The position numbers and the translations under genes are program-made. DNA of 48,606 bases from CG-Epi1 sp964634895 (GTDB taxonomy: Archaea > Thermoplasmatota > Poseidoniia > MGIII > CG-Epi1): positions 1 through 48,606 of the forward strand of contig CAZWJS010000005.1 in NCBI GenBank assembly GCA_964634895.1. The letters run 5' to 3'. Within the stretch, counting starts at the first letter, position 1. Every line of letters begins with the position of its first letter. Below the pieces are notes generated by a model. It ran no database searches, was not told where the DNA came from, and saw nothing but the letters and a program-made list of their open reading frames with translations. Positions 25,701 through 33,814 of the stretch are shown here, piece after piece.

Positions 25701-25771
25701 AGGCCTACGACTGGTGAAAGCAAAACCAAAGCTACGAGCGATACTAAGATAGGGTATCCGCTTCTGTTCAT
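22769..25771 (-). CDS. Secreted surface protein with eight Ig-like (NEW3/CARDB-like) repeats and C-terminal sorting tail
   Basis: A 1000-residue exported protein. A signal peptide (about 1-26) is followed by about eight domains of roughly 110 residues, each with an N-[TD]G-N/D-x-x-D-F pattern and a closing L-x-P-G/N-x-x-x-x-x-x-L-x-V-x-x-P, as in NEW3 or CARDB-type Ig folds. Several carry Cys pairs. The C-terminus is acidic (TEPEETEEDN), then LPGLN, a hydrophobic helix and FLRRRD, a PGF-CTERM-like archaeosortase signal. The ATG at 25771 is chosen because it begins the signal peptide and is about 27 bases from a strong TTTATATAAG box; an upstream start at 25819 would precede that box. It is probably a structural or adhesive cell-surface protein. 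Confidence 0.75.
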   Translation of the reverse strand: MNRSGYPILVSLVALVLLSPVVGLSHTIIESKSALLSNTNVDSPRAAYGVMLEYDPGTSTPGEATLTRNEEITIDYVISNTGDNDDTYDLEITWDDSNNHGWYAASVVQTIFLWSEEQDTITFTFRSPIQGVGCQDNGDGTETCDDMDFSIIATSQNSTSVDSSIDQNLEIDTIYAVDIYLREGSSKSGDRSTSVSYSAQVKNVGKNTDDFLLYIGDTPKDWSGYTSISSVTLNPGQSEDVLLTVNIPNTAAVDEYAVIPFIAQVQEEEYDYIHGYTNTTTSVNNGRTYGVEFTTPDASKRVIPGGQILYSLSVKNTGDGTDSFDLEIEDTMEDNWSSSLSQNDTPNLEPDEVFYIELTIMSPEDSVEDDWSVCNISINSSNREQFGGYLETNTSVRIPVRDLSLTISESTKAGNPNEVVSYSVTLTNDGTDPDDFELSTELCEGCNAWIATLSTYIVEDLENGNSYDLDLYVKVPPSAIDTDSAIIGVKAMSIDDSSATDAVSSTTTVKTVYDSQITTEDNSRLLNPDQSTTFDIKIVNSGNSPESFTAELDSGAPSGWDFGNVLPYSTSDLNPYGGYDQFNLPLTIPMDTNPGFYNFSVNLILDSSGLKVAQLHLSVQIEYFADFSIDIANDHLSGKPGKVHEFDVVIENNANHEDDISLVVDLGGKAADWSYCIGTSCLSSIKVPKGEVKTFKLKITTSPHDLRNDEGLTMVLLGTSGLNDKVVTSKTFKISTNAVYKLDVSTLENRKDGNEGSTIPFLFSITNNGNAKDYVSLPSPDLPVPCIGCPSWDYTYASVKGTSFDLEAGESVDVHLNVIVPETVFGGDNTVKSTVESGQSEEVIYLNFTIFIEEKHNVDIKLSEEPGDVTAGTIGTFRVLFTNKGNTPEIVNISLEGSIISWFDLGKTSVSLEPGRFEEVIIEVKPPIATPSGEVSGVLNVTLVSDSSKSTKITLPLMVLKSDLISTEPEETEEDNLLPGLNLFSVVVVVTLVSFLRRRD

Positions 25772-25792
25772 AGAATAGCACTGACGTAGAAA

Positions 25793-25803
25793 GTTTATAT
25801 AAG
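25793..25803 (-). promoter_or_regulatory. TATA box of the 1000-residue surface protein
   Basis: CTTATATAAAC on the minus strand is centred about 27 bases from the ATG at 25771. It lies at the extreme 3' end of the upstream membrane-protein gene, so the surface-protein gene has its own leaderless promoter and is not only read through from 26587. Confidence 0.6.
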
Positions 25804-25805
25804 TA

Positions 25806-26141
25806 TTACTCATCCTCATCTTTGTCTTTTTCTATGGCTTTAGTAATAATATTAACTTCCTTTTGCAAATCATGAATATCGTCTCTTAATTTTAACATAG
25901 ATACTTCAAAAGGTGTGAAACCTTGATTAGAAAGGGCTCTCGTAGCTATAAACATACCAAGCAAGATACCTCCCAAAACTGCAGCCAACGAAACTGTAAA
26001 AACTGAAAAAGAATAGAATATTAATAAATCACTAGCATCAAAAGATATCAAACCCATCTGGAAGAGAATTAAATAAGATAAAAAAACCACAACCAAAACT
26101 ATCGTAATTTGATAAGACAAAGGTGCTCGAGATAAATTCAT
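25806..26141 (-). CDS. Small two-TM membrane protein with C-terminal coiled coil
   Basis: A 111-residue protein with two TM helices (about 11-32 and 41-66), then a cytoplasmic tail whose residues 80-108 form a charged heptad-like helix ending in KDKDEDE. The ATG overlaps the stop of the upstream lipoprotein gene by four bases (ATGA). I do not recognise the family. Its position between two exported proteins suggests a role in the same envelope unit. Confidence 0.55.
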   Translation of the reverse strand: MNLSRAPLSYQITIVLVVVFLSYLILFQMGLISFDASDLLIFYSFSVFTVSLAAVLGGILLGMFIATRALSNQGFTPFEVSMLKLRDDIHDLQKEVNIITKAIEKDKDEDE

Positions 26142-26587
26142 AGTCTGTACTCCAAAGCAACATTATAAGGTAATTGCTTAGTCTCTAAAATTTCCTGATT
26201 GTTATCATCATTTTGTAATAAATCAACATAAACTAATCCATCTTCCTCTCCAATAAATACTTTAAACTTGCAAATATACTCCCAAAAAACCTTGCTGACA
26301 TCTGCAGAAACATAAAGGGAAGAATACCCCTTAGAGTCAATAATCATATCATTGTTTGAAAAATTTTTTTGATGACTAAAAACGGAATTTAATGATGAAT
26401 TTTCACCATTCATGAGAATTGTGAAATTACCCATTTTCACACGAGGGGTAGTGTATAAGTAGATCCAAATATCTTCATTATCTGAATCAATTTGTAGTGA
26501 GACTATTATTTTGGAAGGTTCAGTCTCCTGACACCCTGAAAACGAAAGTGTAACCAACATCACAACAATCCCTAACCTACGAATCAC
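26138..26587 (-). CDS. Predicted lipoprotein of unknown function
   Basis: A 149-residue exported protein. The signal peptide ends with lipobox-like SFSGC and Cys19 as the lipid-anchored residue. The mature part looks like one beta-sandwich (strands around KIIVSLQIDSD, WIYLYTT, FTILMNGEN). No family is recognised. The GTG start at 26587 is about 24 bases from a CCTTATTATC box, giving a leaderless mRNA. It forms an operon with the small membrane protein and is divergent from the SecB-like gene. Confidence 0.6.
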   Translation of the reverse strand: MIRRLGIVVMLVTLSFSGCQETEPSKIIVSLQIDSDNEDIWIYLYTTPRVKMGNFTILMNGENSSLNSVFSHQKNFSNNDMIIDSKGYSSLYVSADVSKVFWEYICKFKVFIGEEDGLVYVDLLQNDDNNQEILETKQLPYNVALEYRL

Positions 26588-26650
26588 AATAACTTCTAGA
26601 GATGGGGGATAATAAGGATAATCTCAATAACTACCACTTATAGGGCATAT

Positions 26651-27097
26651 ATGCCTGCAAAAGGATTCCAAGTAATCGCTATCGAAGCAAAACGACATCG
26701 AAAATCAGCTCCACAAAAGCAAGTTCGAATTGATCACAACACAACTGTACTTTCCGTTAGAAAATCTTCAGATACAGACTTAAATGTAGAAATGAGGTAT
26801 ACTGTCTCATACGGGCTATTAGGTACTGTACAACTCGACTGTGAAATAATTTATTTTGATAAACAAAAAAAGAATATTAAAACGATAGAAAGTAAATGGG
26901 AAAAAGAGCACAAACTACCAGATGATGTTGCAGAAGTAGTACATAATAGAGTTTTAGCACAAGGCTCTTTTGAGGTACTAAATATAGCAAAAAAGTTAAA
27001 CTTGCCCCCTCCTTTTAAGATAGAAATACCACAAATAAAGATAGGTCAGCAAAATAAAGCAACCACGAAAAAAGATAATAGTCCTGAAATTGCATAA
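26651..27097 (+). CDS. Uncharacterised protein, possibly SecB-like
   Basis: A 148-residue soluble protein. The pattern resembles SecB-fold chaperones: an opening strand FQVIAIEAKRHRK, antiparallel strands with DLNVEMRYTVSYG and LDCEIIYFD, a helix starting at LPDDVAEVVHNRVL, and a Pro-rich LPPPFKIEIP closing segment. SecB-like proteins hold unfolded clients for secretion or serve toxin-antitoxin systems. The similarity is by pattern only and no SecB-specific residue proves it. It heads a plus-strand run; the zinc-ribbon paralogue starts three bases downstream, so the two are cotranscribed. Confidence 0.4.
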   Translation: MPAKGFQVIAIEAKRHRKSAPQKQVRIDHNTTVLSVRKSSDTDLNVEMRYTVSYGLLGTVQLDCEIIYFDKQKKNIKTIESKWEKEHKLPDDVAEVVHNRVLAQGSFEVLNIAKKLNLPPPFKIEIPQIKIGQQNKATTKKDNSPEIA

Positions 27098-27099
27098 AA

Positions 27100-28017
27100 A
27101 TGACCTCTATGGATTACGAATGTCCCAAGTGCAAGAAAAAAAATAAGTTAATATTACTGGGAAATGATTACGGCTGTTTTGAACAAACGTGTAAAGGCTG
27201 TTTGGCTAAAATGGAAATAGAAGTAGACAAAGAACAAAATATAGATTATATCAATATAAAGAAGACAAATAATCAACTTATAGATAGAATCAATAAAGTT
27301 CCTTCAGACTATGAGGAAATGGAGGTTGGTAAATCAACCTTAGAAAAAAACCAAAAAAAAACGGAAAAAAATAGATTAGTAAAAATTATTTCTCTACTCA
27401 TCCTCAGCGCTTCCCTTATGGGATTTCTAACTGGTGGAGCGCTTTATTATTCTCCTGATGAGTTCCCAGACTCAGAAGTGATTAAGATTGAGATTATTGT
27501 GAGAAATAAAACTACTACAATAGATAATGCAGAAATATTGATTAATAATAAAGATACAAAGCAAAAACATCTAGGTGATGGAAGCTATGAATTTTTTTTG
27601 AAACCTGGGAGATATCAGATACAAGTAAGTGCTCCAAATCACATGACGGCAAACATGGAAGTCTACATCCCACTACAAGACAATAATTTGAGCTTAGTTA
27701 ATTATAACCAAGGACTAGATGGAGTCAATTTATTTACTTTTAACTTGAAAGAAGGTAACGGAGAAGAAGAATTAGACTCTAATACATACAATAGAATGAT
27801 TAAATGGTGCCCAAGCCTAATGTTGGTTTTTTCGTTAATTGGAACTTGGGGGGCATGGATGACATATACTCTGCAATCATATAAGAATGCTCAAATTGGA
27901 GCATTCTTTTCGATTATGGCTATGGGGTTTTTTGTAATTGGCCCAATATTAGGAATTATAGCCTTAATTTTATTACCTAGAGTAAAAAAAAGTTTCACCG
28001 TGCCTTTTAAAAACTAG
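27100..28017 (+). CDS. Zinc-ribbon / carboxypeptidase-regulatory-like / multi-TM protein (paralogue B)
   Basis: A 305-residue protein with the same plan as the gene at 7399: an N-terminal zinc ribbon (Cys8, Cys11, Cys26 and Cys31 or Cys34), a charged linker, one TM helix (about 93-117), an extracytoplasmic beta domain (128-218) with a DGSYEFFLKPGRYQIQVSAP core typical of carboxypeptidase-regulatory-like folds, and about three closing TM helices (238-293). The linker is about 100 residues shorter than in paralogue A. TLQSYKNAQIGAFFSI here matches LLQSFRMAVVGCIFGI there. Function unknown. Confidence 0.6.
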   Translation: MTSMDYECPKCKKKNKLILLGNDYGCFEQTCKGCLAKMEIEVDKEQNIDYINIKKTNNQLIDRINKVPSDYEEMEVGKSTLEKNQKKTEKNRLVKIISLLILSASLMGFLTGGALYYSPDEFPDSEVIKIEIIVRNKTTTIDNAEILINNKDTKQKHLGDGSYEFFLKPGRYQIQVSAPNHMTANMEVYIPLQDNNLSLVNYNQGLDGVNLFTFNLKEGNGEEELDSNTYNRMIKWCPSLMLVFSLIGTWGAWMTYTLQSYKNAQIGAFFSIMAMGFFVIGPILGIIALILLPRVKKSFTVPFKN

Positions 28018-28034
28018 AACCATGAAACTAGATT

Positions 28035-29753
28035 GTGAAGCTAAAAGCTGGATTAGAAGTGCATCAGCAATTAGACTGCGGTAAACTTTTCTGTAAATGT
28101 GAGACATCTGAATACGGTAAAGACGTTACTTTTAAGAGAAAATTACATGCAACAACAAGTGAATTGGGAAATGTTGATATTGCTGCTCAAGCTGAAGGAA
28201 TAAGAGAGTTTACATACTTCAATAAAAGTTGCAACTGCCTTGTTTATACTGATGAAGAACCCCCGCGGGGTCCAAATTCTAAAGCTATTGAAATTGCCTT
28301 AGAATTTGCTAAATTAACAAAGTCTGAAATACTCGAAGAAGTACACTTCATGCGTAAGATTGTTGTTGACGGCTCGAATACAAGCGGATTTCAAAGAACG
28401 GGTCTAGTCGCTACAGGCGGGCAAATCAAATATGACAATGGAGTCTTAGAAATTGATCAAATATGCTTAGAAGAGGATTCGTGTAGAAGAGGCAAAAAAA
28501 ATGATGAATATCTGCTTGATAGGTTAGGAATCCCCTTACTAGAAGTAACGACTAAACCTCAACTAAATAATCCTGAAAATGTAAAAAAAGCAGCTAAAGC
28601 CCTAGGCAGATTGTTAAGGGCATGCAGAGTTAAGAGGGGTCTAGGAACAATTAGACAAGACGTAAATATTTCAATAAACAATGGGAACCGAGTTGAATTA
28701 AAAGGATTTCAAGATTTATCAACTATGAATAAAGTTGTAGAAAATGAAATTATCAGACAAAACGAAATTAATAACATAATTAGAGGTGAAACTGGAAATC
28801 CAAAAGAGGTTAGTAAATATTTTGACAAGGAAAAAGGGTTTGCTTTGGCCTGCAAAATTAAAAACTGGAATGGAATTCTAGGAAATAAAAACTCTGATGA
28901 GACTCACCCAAGAATGGGGAGAGAATTAGCAGATCATGCCAAAAAAGCAGAATTAAAAGGATTGATGCACAGCGATGAATTACCAGCCTATGGGATTACT
29001 TCTGAGCAAATCATCTCAATTAAAAAATATCTAAATTGCAAAGAAAAGGACGCATTCATATTGATGTTTGGCAAAGAAAAAGATGTTAGAAACGCAATGG
29101 AACTCGTTATTGAAAGAGCTAAAAAATTTGGTGTTCAGAAAGAAGTCAGGAGAGTAACCCCAGAAGGAAAAACTCGGTACTTGAGACCTATGCCTGGAGC
29201 GTCACGAATGTATCCTGAAACTGATATTCCTCCTGTAAAATTAGTGAATATTAAAATAAAAACACCAAAAACTCTAGATCAGCGCGAAGATGAGTTACCA
29301 TTAAATGAAGAAGAATCAAAGCAATTGGTCTCTAGAAATCTAGATAAGAAATTCAATAAACTTCTAGAAGAATGTAATGAACCTAAAATATTATCTAGAA
29401 TTATATTGCACATTATACCTAACCTAAACTCATCCAAATCTCGAATAACTGATGCTGATATATTAACTGTAACAAAATTGGTAAGTGATGAACAGATAGC
29501 CAAAGAGGGCATTGAAGACGCCCTGTTGAAAATCAGTGGAGGAATAGAAATAATTATTAACTCTAGAAACATGGATTCGGAGATTAAACTATTCATAACT
29601 AATCTAATCAATAATAAAAAAGAATTTGTAAAAGAAAAAGGAATGAGTGCTGTAGGTCCTTTAATGGGGCTAGTTATGGCTGAATTCAGAGGGAAAATGG
29701 ACGGGAAAAAAATAAATCAGATTTTGATAGACAAAATTAAGGAGAATTTGTGA
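28035..29753 (+). CDS. gatE: Glu-tRNA(Gln) amidotransferase subunit E
   Basis: GatE is the archaea-specific kinase/transamidase partner of GatD. It activates Glu-tRNA(Gln) with ATP and amidates it with ammonia from GatD. The 572-residue protein starts KLKAGLEVHQQLD, the GatB/GatE N-terminal signature, and contains PRGPNSKAIEIALEFAK and the Mg/ATP-site region LLEVTTKPQLNNPE. A C-terminal YqeY-like tail domain ends it. GTG at 28035 is the only plausible start since an in-frame stop lies just upstream. It overlaps the GlmU-like gene by four bases (GTGA). gatD is not in this window. Confidence 0.92.
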   Translation: MKLKAGLEVHQQLDCGKLFCKCETSEYGKDVTFKRKLHATTSELGNVDIAAQAEGIREFTYFNKSCNCLVYTDEEPPRGPNSKAIEIALEFAKLTKSEILEEVHFMRKIVVDGSNTSGFQRTGLVATGGQIKYDNGVLEIDQICLEEDSCRRGKKNDEYLLDRLGIPLLEVTTKPQLNNPENVKKAAKALGRLLRACRVKRGLGTIRQDVNISINNGNRVELKGFQDLSTMNKVVENEIIRQNEINNIIRGETGNPKEVSKYFDKEKGFALACKIKNWNGILGNKNSDETHPRMGRELADHAKKAELKGLMHSDELPAYGITSEQIISIKKYLNCKEKDAFILMFGKEKDVRNAMELVIERAKKFGVQKEVRRVTPEGKTRYLRPMPGASRMYPETDIPPVKLVNIKIKTPKTLDQREDELPLNEEESKQLVSRNLDKKFNKLLEECNEPKILSRIILHIIPNLNSSKSRITDADILTVTKLVSDEQIAKEGIEDALLKISGGIEIIINSRNMDSEIKLFITNLINNKKEFVKEKGMSAVGPLMGLVMAEFRGKMDGKKINQILIDKIKENL

Positions 29754-30964
29754 TTCGAAAAGCTCTGATATTAGCTGCCGGAAAAGGCAAACGAATGTGG
29801 CCATTGACTGAAAATACACCGAAGCCTTTACTCCCTATTGCAGGAAAAAGCATAATTGAGAACCAAATAAATGAACTTACAAAAGCTGGCGTCAAAGAAA
29901 TAAACATTCTGATTGGATACAAAATGAACAAGATTTCTGATAGATTACGTGATGGAAAACATTTAGATGTAAAAATAAATTATATTATTCAAACTAAGCA
30001 AAAAGGGACTGGGCATGCAGTAAACCAGATGAAGGGGTTGATTGAGGAACCATTTTATTGTTTAAATGGTGATACTTTGATTGACCAAAAAAATCTTTCT
30101 AAATTAAAAGAAAAAGAAAGTGAAATTGTAATGATGACTACAACTGTTAGAGATGGATCAAACTTTGGCGCAGTAAAATCGAAAAATGGGCACCTAGTCT
30201 CTATAAAAGAAAAGGGTGTTTCTGGAAAAACTTCAATTAATGCAGGAATCTATCTATTTAACGAAAAAATTTTCCCTGCAATAAATAGCATAAAAAAATC
30301 TATTAGAGGAGAATATGAACTAACAGATGCTCTTGAAAAAATTGCTAGCGATGTTCATGTTCTGGAATATGAAGGATTCTGGAAAGATATTGGATCGCCT
30401 TGGGATTTAATAACGGCAAATGAAAAAGCTATTGAGCAGATAAAAAATGTGAATAAAGGCAAAATAGAAAAGAATGTTATTATAAAAGGCACAAACTATA
30501 TTGGTAAAAACACAATAATAAAATCTGGAACTTACATTGAAGGTCCTGTATGGATTGGAGATAATTGTACTATTGGGCCAAATTCATACATAAGAAATGG
30601 AACTGTACTTTGCGGGAATAACAAAGTAGGGGCTGCTAGTGAAGTTAAAAATACCATATTTATGAAAGGAGCAAATGCACCACATCACAATTATGTTGGT
30701 GACTCCATAATTGGAAAGAACTGTAATCTAGGTTCGGGTACAAAAATAGCCAATCTCAGATTAGATAAGAGTGAAATTATTGTTATTCATAGAGGAAAAA
30801 AGACCGAAACTAACAGGAGAAAACTAGGTGCTATTATTGGTGACGAGACAAAAACAGGGATAAACACATCGATTAATTCAGGAACAATAATTGGTACCAA
30901 TGTTAAAATTGGACCTAATGCAACTGTTTCTGGTACTTATGAGTCACAGAGTACCATAATCTAA
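29750..30964 (+). CDS. glmU: Bifunctional sugar-1-phosphate nucleotidylyltransferase/acetyltransferase (GlmU-like)
   Basis: A 404-residue two-domain enzyme. The N-terminal nucleotidyltransferase has LAAGKGKRMWPLTENTPKPL (8-27) and the metal-site LNGDT. The C-terminal left-handed beta-helix of hexapeptide repeats (about 230-400) has NLRLDKSE and RRKLGAIIGD, the pattern of archaeal ST0452-type enzymes that acetylate glucosamine-1-phosphate and make UDP-GlcNAc or dTDP-sugars. It supplies nucleotide sugars in the cytoplasm. GTG start, overlapping the gatE stop by four bases; the next glycosyltransferase overlaps by one base (TAATG), which links precursor supply and transfer. Confidence 0.82.
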   Translation: MIRKALILAAGKGKRMWPLTENTPKPLLPIAGKSIIENQINELTKAGVKEINILIGYKMNKISDRLRDGKHLDVKINYIIQTKQKGTGHAVNQMKGLIEEPFYCLNGDTLIDQKNLSKLKEKESEIVMMTTTVRDGSNFGAVKSKNGHLVSIKEKGVSGKTSINAGIYLFNEKIFPAINSIKKSIRGEYELTDALEKIASDVHVLEYEGFWKDIGSPWDLITANEKAIEQIKNVNKGKIEKNVIIKGTNYIGKNTIIKSGTYIEGPVWIGDNCTIGPNSYIRNGTVLCGNNKVGAASEVKNTIFMKGANAPHHNYVGDSIIGKNCNLGSGTKIANLRLDKSEIIVIHRGKKTETNRRKLGAIIGDETKTGINTSINSGTIIGTNVKIGPNATVSGTYESQSTII

Positions 30965-32085
30965 TGCACATTCTGCAAGTCACTCCATATTTTTATCCTC
31001 ACTTCGGAGGGGTAGAATCACATGTTATGGGATTGTCAGAGCATCTGATAAAATTAGGGCATGACGTAGAAGTAATTACATCACGTTATAGCAGAATGCC
31101 TGAAATAGAAAAAATAAATAAAATAAAAGTCACTCGACTACCTCAATGGATTAACTTGTATAACACTCCTGTTGTGACTGCGATAGAAAAGTTCGTACGT
31201 TTAAGCCATGCTGATATAGTACACGTACATTCCCCGCCACCTTTTACTGAACGATTTGCAGCTAAAGGTGCTAAATCTTCCAATAAACCTATAGTTGTAA
31301 CTCATCATTGTGATTTAGAACTTAAAGGAATGTTAGGGAATATGGCCGTAAATTTTTATCAACGGTTTTTGGGAAAATATCCCTTGAAAATTGCTGATAA
31401 AGTTATATCAACTACTGAAAGTTATGCTACAACTTCAAGAAGTCTATGGGACATAGATGTTAGTGTAATACCTAATGCAGTGGATATCAAGAGATTTAGT
31501 CCAAAAAATGAAGGTAAATTTCTAAGAGAAAAGTATGCAACTAACAATGAACCTCTAGCATTATTTGTTGGTAGACTAGTACCACATAAAGGAATAGGGA
31601 TATTAATTAGAGCTCTAAAAAACACTGAACATGGAAAATTGTTAATTGTTGGTGATGGGCCGTATCTTAATTGGCTCAAAAACCTAACGAAAAAACTAGA
31701 TTTAACAAAAAGAGTTGTATTTGTAGGGCCTATTGCAGATTATTGGTTACCTTCTTATTATGCTGCAACAGATGTGGTTGTTTTACCGTCAACCTCAAGA
31801 TTAGAAGCATTTGGAATTGTGGGATTAGAGGGGATGGCATCTGGAAAACCACTCATTCTCAGTGATATACCTGGTGTTCGTGATGTAATCTCAAGCGAAG
31901 AAGGATTTATAGTTGAACCATTAGATCCTGAAGCCATTGCAGTAGCGCTTGAAAAAATATGGGACTATCCTGAAAAAGCAAAACAGATGGGCATTAAAGG
32001 AAGAATACGTGTGGAAGAAATGTTCTCATGGGAAAAAGTTGCCAGAGACGTCGAAGGAATCTTTCTTAATATATTATCTAAATAA
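30964..32085 (+). CDS. GT4-family glycosyltransferase
   Basis: A 373-residue GT-B enzyme. The N-terminus has YFYPHFGGVESHVMGLSEHL, the glycine loop of GT4 acceptor domains. Later come FVGRLVPHKGIGILIRAL at the start of the donor domain and EAFGIVGLEGMASGKP (about 280-295) with the EX7E glutamates. It resembles PimB- or PigA-like transferases acting on membrane lipid acceptors. The ATG overlaps the GlmU-like gene by one base. Its 3' end overlaps the convergent TPR gene by eight bases. Acceptor unknown. Confidence 0.8.
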   Translation: MHILQVTPYFYPHFGGVESHVMGLSEHLIKLGHDVEVITSRYSRMPEIEKINKIKVTRLPQWINLYNTPVVTAIEKFVRLSHADIVHVHSPPPFTERFAAKGAKSSNKPIVVTHHCDLELKGMLGNMAVNFYQRFLGKYPLKIADKVISTTESYATTSRSLWDIDVSVIPNAVDIKRFSPKNEGKFLREKYATNNEPLALFVGRLVPHKGIGILIRALKNTEHGKLLIVGDGPYLNWLKNLTKKLDLTKRVVFVGPIADYWLPSYYAATDVVVLPSTSRLEAFGIVGLEGMASGKPLILSDIPGVRDVISSEEGFIVEPLDPEAIAVALEKIWDYPEKAKQMGIKGRIRVEEMFSWEKVARDVEGIFLNILSK

Positions 32086-33814
32086 CCAATTCTTCATCGA
32101 CACTTGTCAAAGCCGTTTTATAAAATGAATAATCTTTTCCCAATTTCTTCAAAACAGAAGCCTTACCATATAACGCTCCAATAGAAGTACCATCACATCC
32201 CAAGGCACAATCAAAATAATTATTAGCTGCACCATATTTGCTAAGCTCAAAAGCATTCCATCCTGCAACTAACCACCCATCTAGGCTATCAGGTTGGTAA
32301 TCAAGAGCCTTGAGAATTGTAACTAGAGATTCATCGAGATTCCCCATATTTCTTTGACATTGGGAACGTAGGAAGAGAAATTCCCAATTCTCATCGTCCA
32401 AAAATTGAAGAGATGTGGAAGGTGATATATCCACTAATTTGGAAGCGAGTGCAAATTTTAAAGTTTGAGATTTCAAACTGTCCTCTATGAACTCATCTAT
32501 TCTATCTAAAATAATCGATGAATCAAGTACCTTGATTAACAGGCATTTACCTGATATAGAACTTGGATCTATTTCTAACCCTTTTAAGATTAAGTCTCTT
32601 GCTTCATCGAATTTGTCATAATCTATCAAAATTTCTGCCTTGCGGAAATAAGGCCTACTAGTTTCAGGTGCAACTGCAATTGCATTAGTATATTGTCTCA
32701 AACCTTCATGCAAAACCCCTGAAATAAACAATATTCGACCTTTTTCAATCCAATCTAAATCTCTCATTCGATTTCTTGAAAGTAAATCTTGGGCTCTCAC
32801 GGCCTCATCAAAACATTGCAATGCTTGGATGCTATTATTTAATTTCAAATTCACATCACCTAAGGCAATCCAGCATGGAACATGTTGCCCATCAATAGAT
32901 AACCCTCTGTTCAATATTTTTCTTGCCTTGTCCAAATATCCTAAGCTGAGATAACAGCGGCCGAGGGCTTCATAATAATCAGGATCTTGATTATCAATTT
33001 CAATAGAAGTTTCAATATAAGTTAAACCTTCTTTGGGCATACCTAAACGATCTAAAGCACGGCCCTTGGCCATCCATGCATAGTGAAAACTTGGATCTAA
33101 AGCTATTGCTTGATCATGATAAGGGATAGCTTCTTCAAATCTATGCAAATGGTCTAATGCATTTCCTATATTATTGACTGCAATAACATAATCGGGATCT
33201 AATTCCAAGGATTTCTTGTATATCTCTATACTCCTTTCATATTGACCTTGATTATAATGAACGTTAGCCAAATTATTCCAAGCTATCTTATCTGTTGGAT
33301 CTAAATCGACCGCTTTTTGATAATAGTCTTTAGAATCATTTAGACGCCCTGATAATTGTAGTGTATATCCATAATTGTACCAAGCAACTGCATAACTTGG
33401 ATCTGAACGCATAGACTCATCATAACAACGAAGAGCTTCGTTCCAACGATTTATATTGAAATTAGCAAAACCCCTATTGTTCCAAGCTGGTGCATTTTTC
33501 GGCTCTAAGTCTAAAGAGGTTGCATAAACCTGAATAGCTTCTTCAAATCTTTCTTGACGCTGTAATGAATCTCCCAATCTCATATGGTATCTAGAAACAT
33601 CTGGAGCCAACTTACATGCCTCCGTGTAATACTGCGTTGCTTTCTTTGCATTACCAACAGACATTTCTAACATCCCCAAACGATTTTGTAATTGAGGATC
33701 TTCGGGTGCCAAGGATAATGCCTTCAAGAATTTAGAACGAGCATCCTTAACTTGCCCATTGGCGTAAAGAGATTCACCCATATCAATGAGATCGATTATA
33801 TCCAAATTATTCAC
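32078..33814 (-). CDS. TPR-repeat protein (578 residues)
   Basis: Soluble helical-repeat scaffold made almost entirely of 34-residue tetratricopeptide units; the pattern W-x-x-G-x-x-x-x-x-x-x-x-x-A-x-x-x-Y/F-x-x-A-L-x-x-x-P recurs at least twelve times. No signal peptide or TM segment, so it should be cytoplasmic. The C-terminal part (about 380-480) is less regular. The ATG overlaps the stop of the second TPR gene by eight bases, so the two are an operon. Partners cannot be read from sequence. Confidence 0.8.
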   Translation of the reverse strand: MNNLDIIDLIDMGESLYANGQVKDARSKFLKALSLAPEDPQLQNRLGMLEMSVGNAKKATQYYTEACKLAPDVSRYHMRLGDSLQRQERFEEAIQVYATSLDLEPKNAPAWNNRGFANFNINRWNEALRCYDESMRSDPSYAVAWYNYGYTLQLSGRLNDSKDYYQKAVDLDPTDKIAWNNLANVHYNQGQYERSIEIYKKSLELDPDYVIAVNNIGNALDHLHRFEEAIPYHDQAIALDPSFHYAWMAKGRALDRLGMPKEGLTYIETSIEIDNQDPDYYEALGRCYLSLGYLDKARKILNRGLSIDGQHVPCWIALGDVNLKLNNSIQALQCFDEAVRAQDLLSRNRMRDLDWIEKGRILFISGVLHEGLRQYTNAIAVAPETSRPYFRKAEILIDYDKFDEARDLILKGLEIDPSSISGKCLLIKVLDSSIILDRIDEFIEDSLKSQTLKFALASKLVDISPSTSLQFLDDENWEFLFLRSQCQRNMGNLDESLVTILKALDYQPDSLDGWLVAGWNAFELSKYGAANNYFDCALGCDGTSIGALYGKASVLKKLGKDYSFYKTALTSVDEELVI

